Below, piece after piece: positions 23,650-33,893 of a DNA stretch of 64,000 nt. This DNA is from Ampelocalamus luodianensis (taxonomy: Eukaryota > Streptophyta > Magnoliopsida > Poales > Poaceae): assembly GCA_036346255.1 (NCBI GenBank), contig CM070624.1, positions 14,168,626 through 14,232,625 on the forward strand, given 5' to 3'. The stretch's first letter is position 1. Every line of letters begins with the position of its first letter. Below the pieces are notes generated by a model. That model ran no database searches. It worked only from the letters and a program-made list of their open reading frames with translations, and had not been told where the DNA came from. A program made the position numbers and the translations under genes.

Positions 23650-24489
23650 TCATACTATTTGTCTTTTGGGGATCGAACAGAATCCATTTGAATTTATCAG
23701 TTCGGAGCATGAAAAGAACGTGCTATTTTCTGTTAGGACGTATCTATTTATAAGGTGACTTATTACGTTTTTTATATAAGTCATATGTTTTAACTATTGT
23801 ATCAAAATCAGAATAAAAAACGCACATATCAAAGCTAATCCAAAGAACACAAAATTCAACTTAGTTTAACGAAAATTCATGCAACATTTAAATAGAAAAG
23901 ACATTTTTGTTATCAAATGAGCACGTCTGATACTGAGATATTCTCAAAAACAAAAAAACAAATGTAGAACTAGGGAAGTGTTGCATACTTGTGTCCCACA
24001 GGAGTGCGTAACTGCTGATGAGGCTAAGTGGCAAATTTTATTTTTAAAACACTAAGCCAGAGAATATGGACAACTCCATTCTTTTCTACTTGTAGTCCTA
24101 AAATGCTTGCGGTCAATATTTTTAAACTATGACCACTAATATACATATAAGTATTTAAATTTGTTACATGAAAATGATACTAGTAGATTTGTCACCAAAA
24201 GTAATTCGATATCATTATTTTTTAGTAATTTTATCAATGTATAATTAGAAAAAGTAATAATTCCTCTGAAAAAAAATAAAAGTAATAGGTAAACACATGT
24301 ATTAGAGACTAGTAGAATAAGTAACGACAAGTAAAAAATGGAAGGGGTAAACGGAGAGCCTATGTGCTTTGATCTCCTCTCTTTTGCGTCTTGCGTGGTA
24401 ACGGTATCCTTCACCATCACCAATAAAGGTAAGTACTACGGTCTACGGTACGCGCGTGCTATGCACTACTATAAAAAAAATTAATACTG

Positions 24490-24770
24490 GACGTCTCATC
24501 ACAGACGGTTGACCAAAATCATCTGTATGACATGCAATCACAGACGGTTTTGGTTTAGAGACCGTCTGCGTTATTGGTTGCGCTAAAAACCGTATGTGAA
24601 GAGGTAATATCACAGACGATTCATATTTAAAACCGTCTGTGAATTATTACAAACGGTTCTTAACATGAACCGTCTATGATAATTATATATTTTACAGACG
24701 GTTCTAAACACGAACCGTCTGTGTAGACTTCACAGACGGGTTTTAACTATAACCGTATGTGATAATATCG
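24490..24770. repeat. CACTA subterminal repeat array, left
   Basis: About ten ACAGACGGTT/AACCGTCTGT-type motifs in both orientations, often paired as small palindromes. Confidence 0.85.
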
Positions 24771-25068
24771 CTTCAGCTCTCGATGAGTTTCTTCATTCGC
24801 CGTCGTCGCCGATGCGTCTCTTCGCTCGCATCAATGCCGCTTCGGCTCCCCAATACGTCTCTTCGTCTCACGCGCCGAATTTATTCCTTATTTTATAAAA
24901 AGAATAATCGATCCGCCATGATCATCCGGACATCGACCACTATACACATAACCTCTCGATCCCATCGCTCTATACACGATCACAGCATTGATCATATGTA
25001 TACGCAGCGATCACGTACGGAGCATGACGGTGAGGACCAAGGCGAGGTAGTCGGCGATTGCCGTCGCT

Positions 25069-25851
25069 GATCTTCCTCACGATGTAGTCGTCAACATTGT
25101 CAGCCACGTGGCCGCGAGCTCTCCTCATCCCATGGCTGACCTCTGCAGTCTACGAGCCATGTACGTACGCACGTATTTATATCTATAAAAATATGTACTA
25201 TTTATTCTAACGTCTTGAATTGTGTATGTACGTATATTAATTGGAGTTGCAAAGCCATGTACAAGGCGTCCAAGGAGGGCGCCGTGGGGAGGCGCATGGC
25301 GTTGGAGCAAGAGGAGGCGATGAAGTGGCTGGATAACGAGCGCTATCTCGCCGTCGTCAACCACCTGGCCGGCGCTAGTAACCTGGAGGCTTGCTTCATC
25401 GTCGGCCTCTCCCGCTTGTCTTCGCGCACCAGGACATGCAGCGCGGCCTCGTGTGCCTCGAGCGGGCAACCGATGCCGGCCACAGGCCGCGGCCTACATG
25501 CTCGGTCTCCTCCTCTACACAGCCGGTGAGGTGCACGACGTTGGGAAACACTACATCAGCCAGGTCGAGTGCGAGCTGACCGACGGCGGGTGCGAGACGG
25601 CCAAGAGGACCAACCTGGAGTGCAAGCGGTGCCGGAGGCTCGCTATGAATGCGGTCCAGGGGGCAGCGTGGAAGATGGCCGGGCCGCTAGGCCGGGTGTG
25701 GGCGTTGTCAGAAGATGGCCACCGGTGCACAAGCACCGGCTGCGGCGTGACAGAAGGGTGGGACGACTACGTCGTCTTCTGTAGCGACGACTGTAGGATT
25801 AGGCATGTGTATACCAAGTTCTTTACACATGTGTTAAACTACTTGCCATAA
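25069..25851 (+). pseudogene. Captured F-box / Sel1-like / MYND-like protein gene
   Basis: Frame pieces read in order: DLPHDVVVNIVSHVAASSPH (F-box start, 25069 on), MADLCSLRA, then YKASKEGAVGRR, WLDNERYLAVVNHLAGASNL and EACFIVGL (25263 on), HQDMQRGLVCLERA, AAYMLGLLLYTAGEVHDVGK, and a cysteine-rich tail CKRCRRLA...CSDDCRIRH ending at 25851. This is the layout of grass F-box proteins with a Sel1-type repeat and a MYND-like zinc finger (Arabidopsis At1g67340/At5g50450 type). F-box proteins of this kind are thought to act in SCF ubiquitin ligases. Two frameshifts, near 25400 and 25480, break the frame, and an intron-like stretch lies at 25161-25254. Being wholly inside the CACTA element, it is most likely a transduplicated copy. 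Confidence 0.75.
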
Positions 25852-26029
25852 AATTAAATACAATAACATAACGGCATTAATTACTGACAGATGAAAAACA
25901 AATATATCCCTGTTGTCTTCAATTTCACTGTTTATTACACTAGAATTTACTTATTATTGCGAAGTATTATACCCGTGACTTGTTAAGTGCACCGAGAACA
26001 CCAAAAACACCATGCCCCATGCCGCCCCA

Positions 26030-27302
26030 TGCTAGTAAAAAAATTGTTCTATATTGGAATAATTTCATAGACGGTTCTTAACACGAACCGTTTGTGATAA
26101 GTACACAATCGGTGATAAGTATTTATCAGAGACGGTTCTACTTTAGAACCGTCTGGGATGTCCAACCCTATTTATATCGACTCTAGGGTTTGCCCGCGCC
26201 CCCACTCAAACGATTAGTTTCATCGCGGCGCGCTAGGGTTCGAGGTCCCACATCTTCCTAAGCCCGACGCCGCCTCCTCCTCGAGCTACTTAGTGCGCCT
26301 CCTCCCCCGAGCCCGAGCACGTGCCGCCGCCGCCTCCTCTAGCCCGGCGCGCCTCCTCCTCCTCCCCCGAGCCCGCCTCCTCCTCCTCCTCGAGCCCGAG
26401 CCGCCGCCTCTTGCCATCCCTTCGTGACTTGTTTGTGTTTTTCGGAATTGATTTACTTTACTAATTGTGTTGTTCATGCATCAGTATTTCGCCACTCATG
26501 CTATTATGGTAACTTGTTCAAGTGCTGGTTCAAGTGCTGAGTAGCAGAATATGAAGACATAGGAGATAGAACTTTCATTATAAGAATTAAGTCCACATTG
26601 TTAATTACTGAAATACTCACTAATCAATTTTTTTCTTTCTATTCACAGGTTAAAGGATTTCTGAATTTCCGGACTTCTGGTACTAATATGAATTTATGAA
26701 GTTCTTGTCATCCCTTCGTGAGTTGTTTCTTTTTCAGAATTGATTTACTTTACTAAGTGTGTTGTGCTAGTTATATTTCAATATGTCTTGACTAGCACTA
26801 GGAGAATTGATTTACTTTACTTCTAGTAATTGCTTGATGAGGATATATAATTGTCATTGTCAGCTTGATGATGAGGATAATTTGTATTATGTACTTTTGC
26901 TGGTTTACTGATAGCAGATTGGCTATTTTATTGAGATTAGTGATTTCGTCCTGTATTTGAGATTAGTGATTCTGTTCAGTTTTCATTTAACTGGTTACTA
27001 ATATATTGGCTAATCAGATAATAAAGCATTTCTGTACACTATTAGTTGAATGACTTTGTGATGATTGAAAGTATAAAACTATTATTTTAGAAGATATTTC
27101 TTGACATTATAGTGAAGAATTATTATATTTGAGCTCAAAAGTCTGATTTATTGTTATCACATTTATTTGATAAAAAATATTGGCAAGTATCGAGATGGCC
27201 AAGAACCCAATGCCCCTCCTCCCCGAGCCCGCCTCCTCCCCTCACCCGAGCACACGTCGCCTCCTCCCCGAGCCCGCCTCCCCTCTTCTCTATTCTTGAT
27301 CT
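26030..27302. other. CACTA interior without recognisable gene
   Basis: Contains a short internal ACAGACGGTT array, a GC-rich leader-like stretch with CCTCCTCC repeats (26270-26420), and AT-rich DNA with repeated ATTGATTTACTTTACT phrases at 26448, 26741 and 26806. No protein family is recognisable. Confidence 0.5.
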
Positions 27303-27352
27303 CTTCTCTATAAAATCTCCAAGCAGTGGCTGCTTTTGCCTTTAAAACTGGC

Positions 27353-27355
<3 letters not shown>

Positions 27356-27437
<82 letters not shown>
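27356..27437. repeat. (TA)n microsatellite, left palindrome arm
   Basis: About 40 uninterrupted TA units; length is prone to assembly error. Confidence 0.95.
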
Positions 27438-27439
<2 letters not shown>

Positions 27440-27718
27440 CGTAGCCTTTGTTAGCTAACTCGAGACCTGAATTCAGCTAGCTAGCTCGCTCCTTGGGCGT
27501 TCATCCTAAACGTCCAGGTGAACCACGGCTACTCTATCGAATTTGACACACTGGGGTGTGTGATTTGCTTCATGTTGTAGAGGATTGGTATGAAGCAAAT
27601 CGTACACTCCAAAGTGTCGAAGTTCGATAGAGTAGCGATGGTTCACCGCACGTTAGGATGAATGAAGGAACGAGCTAGCTAGCTAATTCGTGCATCGAAG
27701 TTAGCTAACAAGGACTAC

Positions 27719-27720
<2 letters not shown>

Positions 27721-27783
<63 letters not shown>
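27721..27783. repeat. (TA)n microsatellite, right palindrome arm
   Basis: About 30 TA units at the mirror position of the left array; the two would pair in a fold-back transcript. Confidence 0.95.
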
Positions 27784-27788
<5 letters not shown>

Positions 27789-27837
27789 GGTTTTAAAGGC
27801 AAAAGCAACATCGCTTGGAGGTTTTGTAGAGAAGAGG

Positions 27838-28110
27838 CTATCACAGACGATTCTATCTACTAATCGTATGTGATAAGTACGATATCACAGACGATTTTAT
27901 CTATAAACCGTCTGTGCTATTCAAATATCATAGATGGTTTAAGTTATAAACCTTCTGTGTTATTCAGCTATCACAGACGGTTCTGAGTTAATAACCGTCT
28001 ATGATACATAGTATGCATCACAAACGGTTCGAAAACCGTCTGTGATGACCTCATGTCATTACAGACCCATAAACTCAGACGGTTCACAAAACCGTCTGTG
28101 AAGACCTTTT
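27838..28110. repeat. CACTA subterminal repeat array, right
   Basis: Repeated ACAGACGGTT / AACCGTCTGTG palindromic pairs up to the terminal CTGTAGTAGTG. Confidence 0.85.
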
Positions 28111-28654
28111 CTGTAGTAGTGATATATAATGAACTCTTTTACGGTACACTCAAATTAAGACAGATAGTTCATTCTTTTTTATCGAGTGGTTTAGATTACT
28201 TAATATTTAGTTATACTACATCTGGTAGTATAAGTAGTATAATTCTTAGGGAGTAGAATTATAATTGTTCATATGGAGATCATATAGCACAAGAGTAATA
28301 TTTTCAACCTTAGTTGAAAAAATTCATAATAGCCACACGGAAAAATTACAAATACAAAGAAAAACCTATTATGTTCTTAACAAATCAATTGTCATATTTG
28401 ATTTATACTATCGATAGAGTACATCGTAAAATTTCTCGTGTATAATAATAATAAAAAAAATGCTACAGTGATTCCCATCTCAAACTCTCCGTCACTTGGC
28501 CACCGGTCAGCATGCAACACTCGACCCTCGACCCGAACGCCCGCGGGCAGGAGATGGTGCAAGCGAGGGAGCTCCGGTGGGGGAGCAAGGCCAACGACCA
28601 TTCCGCTACGTTGCCCCGAGATAGGGCAGGCAGAGAGGACAGCGCTGCGCAATA

Positions 28655-28951
28655 CGAGGCAGAGCCTCCGTTGAGCGTGTGCTCCCGAACCAGCGCGTGC
28701 CAAGGTGGCGGGAGCAGCTCACGGTGCACGCATTCACGGTGAGCTTCCTGGTGTCCGTCATGTTTAGCGTCATCGTCATCAAGTTCAATCTCACCACCGG
28801 CATCATCCCTCGCTCAACGACTCCGCTAGCCACCTCGGCTTCTTCTCTGCCCGCCTCTGGACGGTCGCCATCGAGAGGCTCAGCACCCTCCGACAGCCCT
28901 TCAGGCGGCAGGAGAACACCGTGATCCAGACCTGCGTCGTCGCTGCCTATG
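28655..28951 (+). pseudogene. Yellow-stripe-like (YSL/OPT) metal-nicotianamine transporter fragment
   Basis: Plus-strand translation gives RVPRWREQLTVHAFTVSFLV, then MFSVIVIKFNLTTGIIP (28679 on). After a one-base shift near 28806 it gives SLNDSASHLGFFSARLW, PFRRQENTVIQTCVVAAYG. This is the N-terminal part of YSL proteins: the conserved WREQLT start, the first membrane segment, and the RQENTVIQTC motif. Coding ends at a plausible donor TATG|GTATT (28951/28952), and no further exons follow. Full YSL proteins are around 650-700 aa; only about 100 are here. The deletion and the missing remainder make it a pseudogene fragment, possibly carried in by a transposon. Confidence 0.85.
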
Positions 28952-29238
28952 GTATTGTTAGTAATATTTGTGTATATGGTATATCTAAATTTTACGAAGA
29001 ATTTTTTTACATAGTCCTACAGTATTTAGGCAGTATCCATTATGGATATCAGAGTTTGTTTGATATCCCTTCAAGATACATCCCTATACATAGAACAATG
29101 CCCATCAAAGAATAAAATTGGATGAGGGGATTGCTTACTTGGCAAATGAAGCGTTACCTACCCGATAGCTTTGTTGTACAGGGTGCAATGAAGCTGGAGT
29201 ATTAGCGCCGCATTTGTCTCCTCTTCGCAAGCCACACG

Positions 29239-30751
29239 TGTTGGTGATATACCTTAGAGGTTATCATAGAGATGATTGTATCACGTCTATGTTTATAATT
29301 TATAGAATATGTTCCTTGAATGAATTATCATTTATAAAGATTAACAAGTATGTGACTTGTTGATGAAGCTCTTTAATAATTATATGATGTCATTCTAAAA
29401 GTATCCTAGTCGGATACCAATGATCGGGACACTATTGACTTACTGACCAACACATGTGTTGATTGATGATCATGTTTCACCGCTCATAGATATGAGGATA
29501 TCAAATCAATAATGTGAGCACATGTTAGAAAATATGGTGTTAGATTGACCCACCTCGAGACACTATTGAGATTTTTATGTGTCATCAATTGATCTCAAGC
29601 AATGATGATGTATAATCCTTAGATATGAGATCGGCATGGTTTTCTACATGTGCAATAGTACACTTAGGGTTGCCAAACGCTACTCCATAATTGGGTAGTT
29701 ATAAATGTAGCTTTCGGGTATGCTATAAAACATACAGAGGAATATGACTGGTCGGATATGTGATTTGTCTCTCCTAACATAACAGGAGAGATATCTTTAG
29801 ACCCCTCGATGTGGTCAGATAAAAAAAGTGCATAGCCAACTAGTGGTCGAGGAGTCGACCACACAAAGTTATCCGTCACTAGATCGAGAAAGTATTGAAC
29901 AGTTCAAGGATGACAAATATCTCACCTAGAGTTCAACCAGATATCATGAGGCAAAAGGAAAATACGCAAACATATCGTTCAGTCTGACTAGAGACGAGCA
30001 GGTTGTATGGATATACAGACTGATCGTGAGCTGGTCGTACATGATCACTAACTGGTCGACAAACTGATCGTAAGAAGTTATGAACTGATCGTGACTAAGT
30101 CTGAACTGATCATAAGTGATGAAGATCTGATCGTATATCATATTGCATAAGGTCCGTCCAATATAGTAATTATGTGTATTCGGGAGTCGTTATGTTCTGC
30201 TAGGAATCGCCACCGACTTGTGGTTGGAAAGGAGTTTCCGAGTCACAAATGATTACGCATGAACCTATAAGGTCATATACTTAACGGGTTGGAACAAACT
30301 AATTTGGATATGATTCGTTATGGGGCTCTTTATAATGGAATGCATGGGACTATTGGGACGTAAGAGTTGCGAACCCTAGCTATCATCTCCCCGAAGGCCC
30401 AACCGTGCATGCTGTGCTAGCACACCGACGTACGATGTTCTGTCTCTAGACGTGTGGATACCGTAGAGGCGGTGCTGCGATTATTGCTACGTTGATCGAG
30501 GACGTTCCGCGACCTACGTAAGGAACGTGGTAGGTTGCTGGAGGAGACAATCAGTGTCAAAGACGTTGAACGATCGACTACGACCACTACATCGACACGC
30601 TCGGCGTTGGATCAGGCTGCTCCAACTCTTTTTTTTGCTGCACGATGTGTCTAGTGATAACGATCTATAATCTCTTTCTTGCGTGACTTCTTGGTTTACG
30701 TAGTAGAATTTTTGAAATTGTGTGCTAGTGTAGCCTACCCGTATCCCTTCA
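29239..30751 (+). mobile_element. Copia-type LTR, probably solo
   Basis: It begins TGTTGGTGATATACCTTAGA and has AT-rich early text resembling Angela-type Copia LTRs. It ends near GTATCCCTTCA after a leader-like stretch (30390-30740). No second copy and no internal genes are seen. The flanking 5-mers ACACG and GCGTA do not match, so the 3' limit is tentative. It contains an array of CTGGTCGTA / CTGATCGTA words at about 30020-30135. Confidence 0.5.
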
Positions 30752-31204
30752 GCGTAATAGTGCTACCTCGCACCATCGGGTGTCAGGTAATCGCGCTGAC
30801 CGCCAAGGGTTAGGACCACATCACATTGGCCTCATTGATGCCAAGAACCGGGGATTCGTCCAGTGGCGTGGCTATTCCTGGGAGGCAAAGGTAAATAAAA
30901 AGTTTGAAGTGGCGCTGATTGGGAGGAAAGACGAGCTGTTGGGATTTGTTCGGGATAAGAGGGCGTCGCGACGAGGAAAGCGGGGGAGGTTGCACGATCA
31001 GAAGTAGCAAAATAGGAGGAATTGTTCGTGAGGGATTTGGGAGGTGGCAGCTATGCTCATATAAATTTTTCCAAATAGAATGAGTCGTGATGAATCTGGG
31101 GTGACGAGACCGGGTCCACACGTCGGCACATGATTTCTCGAGGGGATGAGGGTTGCGACTTGCGAGGATTGGAGAGATATGTGAAGAACACATCACTCAC
31201 CACC

Positions 31205-31284
31205 ACTAGGTTCTTTTTAAGTAGTAAAGATTAATATAATTCTATTTTTTTTAGTCCGTGGCAATCACAAGGGCACTCAACTAG
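31205..31284 (+). mobile_element. Helitron 3' terminus, plus strand
   Basis: GGTTCTTTTTAAGTAGTAAA then GATTAATATAATTC, a T-run and CCGTGGCAATCACAAGGGCA then CTCAACTAG|T. This matches the standard 3' end of a common grass Helitron family, with a decayed CCGTGGC..AAGGGCA hairpin before the terminal CTAG. The 5' end of this element was not found to the left; the open stretch 30780-31200 may belong to it. Confidence 0.55.
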
Positions 31285-31444
31285 TAATAGGCAGAAGTTG
31301 CACCAAGGTTACCAATTGTTCTGCGCTGTCCACAAATAGGAGTACTTTATAAGTGCAATATTAGACTGAAGAGCACCAGGTTCCTAGTTCCATTTCCATT
31401 ACGAAAAGAAACTTTGTAGTAGTGATTACTGAATACAGTTGGTA

Positions 31445-31475
31445 CTAGTGACCTGTGCGCGCCACATGGCGCGCT
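31445..31475 (-). mobile_element. Helitron 3' terminus, minus strand
   Basis: On the minus strand, a perfect 8-bp hairpin GCGCGCCA/TGGCGCGC is followed 8 nt later by CTAG and then T, the diagnostic Helitron 3' end. The element body would extend to higher coordinates, where CSLC and other exon-like fragments lie on the same strand. No 5' TC terminus could be identified. Confidence 0.6.
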
Positions 31476-32478
31476 GGGAAAGTTTTTTTTGCATGATGCG
31501 CAGTGTGCACCTTTTGCTAGGGAAAATAACATGTCGTTAGAATAAGCAAATTTACAAAAACTGATTGGTAACTGTACATGCGATATTAATATAGGTGTAT
31601 TGCCGACATGCCTGATAATTGTTTTGGTAGTCGTAGCATGTAATAGCAAGTAGGAGGAGCAAATAAAAGTCTAAACATAGGTAATAACAGGTATCAGTGG
31701 GTATCGTCATTACAGGAGACCTTAGACTACGTAGGCTACGTATATAATACATTGAACTATTTGCAAAACATTACAGCATGCCTGATAACATGATATACTA
31801 CCCACAACGGATTTGTAGCTGCAGAGTAAGCCCAAAAGTAGGCCAGAATTTGGCATAGCAGTTTACAAAACCAGGATTAGATAGTACGTGTAGGATTTGA
31901 ATAGATGCTCTGTACCAGAAGCACATAGACTACATTCCTACTACATCTGAAATGTAAAGAGAGGTGGCCTAGAAGTTATGTACAAAAAGTTGGAAAATCT
32001 CAATATGGACAAGGACACGTACTGTAGATTTCATTTATTCGCTGAAAAGAGTAGATACAGTTGCTATGGGTTGTACTTTCTTCATGCTTATAGAATAAAG
32101 AAAAAGAAATTATTTTTGGAGAGATATAAAAGAATGCTATATGTGTAGGCAAAGTATGTAACAAACAAACAGATGTAGTGATATATATCTTTGTATCAGC
32201 CGAAGCATGTAACAAACAAACAGGTGAAGTAATGATAAAGATCTCTATACGAGTGTACGATGCAGTTTTTAAGTACTATGTACATGTAGCGTGATTACTA
32301 TATGAACGTATCTATGCAGTATAGACAGGAGATAAACAAAGCTATAATGTAATGGTCTTTGTTTACATCCGAACTAAAATTGGCATTCATGAATTGTATT
32401 GACTATTGACTCTCATTTCATCGTATTCTAGAGGAGGAAAATAAGAACCTTCTCAGATTCTGAGATTGGAGCATGTAC
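31476..32478. other. AT-rich DNA without a recognised gene
   Basis: No coding frame with a known domain. A small direct repeat (CATGTAACAAACAAACAG) occurs at about 32152 and 32205. Confidence 0.5.
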
Positions 32479-33044
32479 CTGTGCCATCTCCTGACCTGTG
32501 GCATTGCCACATGCATACAAATATCCAATTTCATCTTTCATTCTGTCTTCTCCCGAGAAGGAGGTCCTTGCTATTTTTGCAGCTCTTTACTTTCTGTCTA
32601 CAGTCTTCCATCTCACCTCAAAATCTATAGGTCTTGGGAGCTCCAAGCCCATGGTGTTAAGCTTGCTGCTACACGATGGGCGATGGACCGCCTCTGACTG
32701 CTGTTGATTCACCACTACAACCTTTGCAGTTCATTGAAATATATGTGTTATTAAGATTACAAAATGACGACGACAAACTTCCAGTGCAAGTACACAATCG
32801 AATCTGCCAACAGAACCAAACAAGTCATATAATCCCGTATAGCAGAAGCTAAAAATCAAAGATGAGGAACAACACCAATGACAAGCTTTTAGCTTGCCAA
32901 AGAGTACAAGAAAGACACAAACCAAAGTGTTGGCAATTCATGTACGTACCATCAAATCAGATCACCTTCCTGTTGTTACAGCGGAAACAAGAGAACGCTT
33001 AACATCAACCACACCCTCAGATCCAATAGATCCCTCAAAATCCT
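32479..33044 (-). pseudogene. Exon-like fragments of an unidentified gene
   Basis: Three minus-strand open segments have splice-like borders: 33044-32966 (DFEGSIGSEGVVDVKRSLVS, acceptor TTTTCCAG, donor AAG|GTGATC), about 32700-32615 (KLNTMGLELPRPIDFE, donor GAG|GTGAGA), and about 32545-32479 (MKDEIGYLYACGNATGQE, donor CAG|GTACAT). I do not recognise the protein. The reading phases of the first two do not join cleanly, so they may be non-adjacent exons or relics. Same strand as the Helitron 3' end at 31445. Confidence 0.3.
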
Positions 33045-33670
33045 CTGGAAAACAAAAACAACAGAAGTTTGCTGTTGAGAACCACATCACCAAAGTTTAG
33101 GATGTATTGTTTGAAGAATATTAGCATCACAGTACACATAGCATACATGTAAGCAAGAGGTAAAAAAATAAATGATGTTTCCGCAGTCATGATTCTAGAC
33201 TTCAGTACAAAAGCACCATAAAAAGCTTAACATTACTGGAGCAAATTCAGCAAGCATATTCAAGAAAAAAACATACGAGGACATATTTTCGTCAACTTAT
33301 GTTAATTTATTTGTAGATGCCAAGCTTTCACTTTCTTCATTTACAAATGAAACATGGATTTAAAAGGATATGCTTAGCATATTTGGAGTTGAAAAGTAAC
33401 CAAAGTTATTATAAAAAAAAAATGTCAGATAAATACTTTAAATTATACATGAAAGGGTCACGGGTGGTACTGTTCACATGTGTGAACAGTACAAATGGTC
33501 CTGTAGCACGCACACTGTTTATGCCGGGCCCGCTAGTAGTTGGAAATAGAAATAAGAATAGTTAGTTTCCATGTTAGTTGGGTTTACTTCTTTAAAGATA
33601 TATTCCATTTAATAGAGATAAGTTTCCTTAGAAATAGAGATTATTTTTTAGAGGTCAAATCGGGTCATCC

Positions 33671-33679
33671 CTATAAAAA
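33671..33679 (+). promoter_or_regulatory. TATA box of the 5' LTR
   Basis: CTATAAAAAG within the 5' LTR. The corresponding stretch is deleted from the 3' LTR. Confidence 0.7.
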
Positions 33680-33849
33680 GGGATAACATATATCCATTAT
33701 CAATCAACCAAGAAAGATGAATTAACCTAGTCTCCCTCTCAAGGTTCTATCATCCCAGTCTATAGTCTAATCCCTCATCCCACCAAGCCGACGCCGTCCG
33801 GCCTTCTTCCTGGCGGTGTTTATCCCGTTATGAACTAAGATTCATTACA

Positions 33850-33864
33850 TTTGATATCAGAGCA
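33850..33864 (+). promoter_or_regulatory. Primer-binding site (Met-tRNA type)
   Basis: TTGATATCAGAGCAG immediately follows the LTR end, one or two changes from the plant initiator-Met primer site. Confidence 0.8.
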
Positions 33865-33893
33865 GTCGATCTCTTCCCACGACTTCTGCTACC

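Larger units (their letters stand above)
27303..27839. repeat. Long inverted repeat (palindrome) of about 540 bp
   Basis: Left arm: CTCTTCTCTATAAAATCTCC, TGCTTTTGCCTTTAAAAC, (TA)n, TTAGCTAAC, AGCTAGCTAGCTCG, CATCCTAAACGT, TGAACCACGGCTACTCTATC, GATTTGCTTCAT. The right arm carries the reverse complements in mirror order, ending GGAGGTTTTGTAGAGAAGAG. The centre is near 27577, with a loop of about 16 bp. The arms differ at scattered positions but remain pairable throughout. It lies just inside the right subterminal array of the CACTA element. Confidence 0.85.
24464..28121. mobile_element. CACTA transposon, non-autonomous, with captured gene
   Basis: The left end is CACTACTATAAAAA and the right end ...CTGTAGTAGTG, inverted as in CACTA (En/Spm) elements. 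Both ends carry arrays of ACAGACGGTT / AACCGTCTGT motifs (24490-24770 and 27838-28110), the usual transposase-binding subterminal repeats; another short array lies at 26065-26155. No TNPA- or TNPD-type transposase is visible in its 3.66 kb. Bases flanking the ends are ATG and ATA, so the 3-bp target duplication is imperfect. The interior holds an F-box gene copy, CCTCCTCC-rich leader-like DNA at 26200-26420, and a long palindrome. Confidence 0.85.

Noticed and set aside
29828..29870. GTGGTCGA/TCGACCAC hairpin next to CTAGT as a Helitron end
   Set aside because: The stem overlaps the CTAG and lies inside an LTR-like sequence; the spacing is wrong for a Helitron terminus.
30780..31196. Frames on both strands as a small gene
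   Set aside because: No recognisable domain, adjacent to a Helitron 3' end; more likely element DNA.
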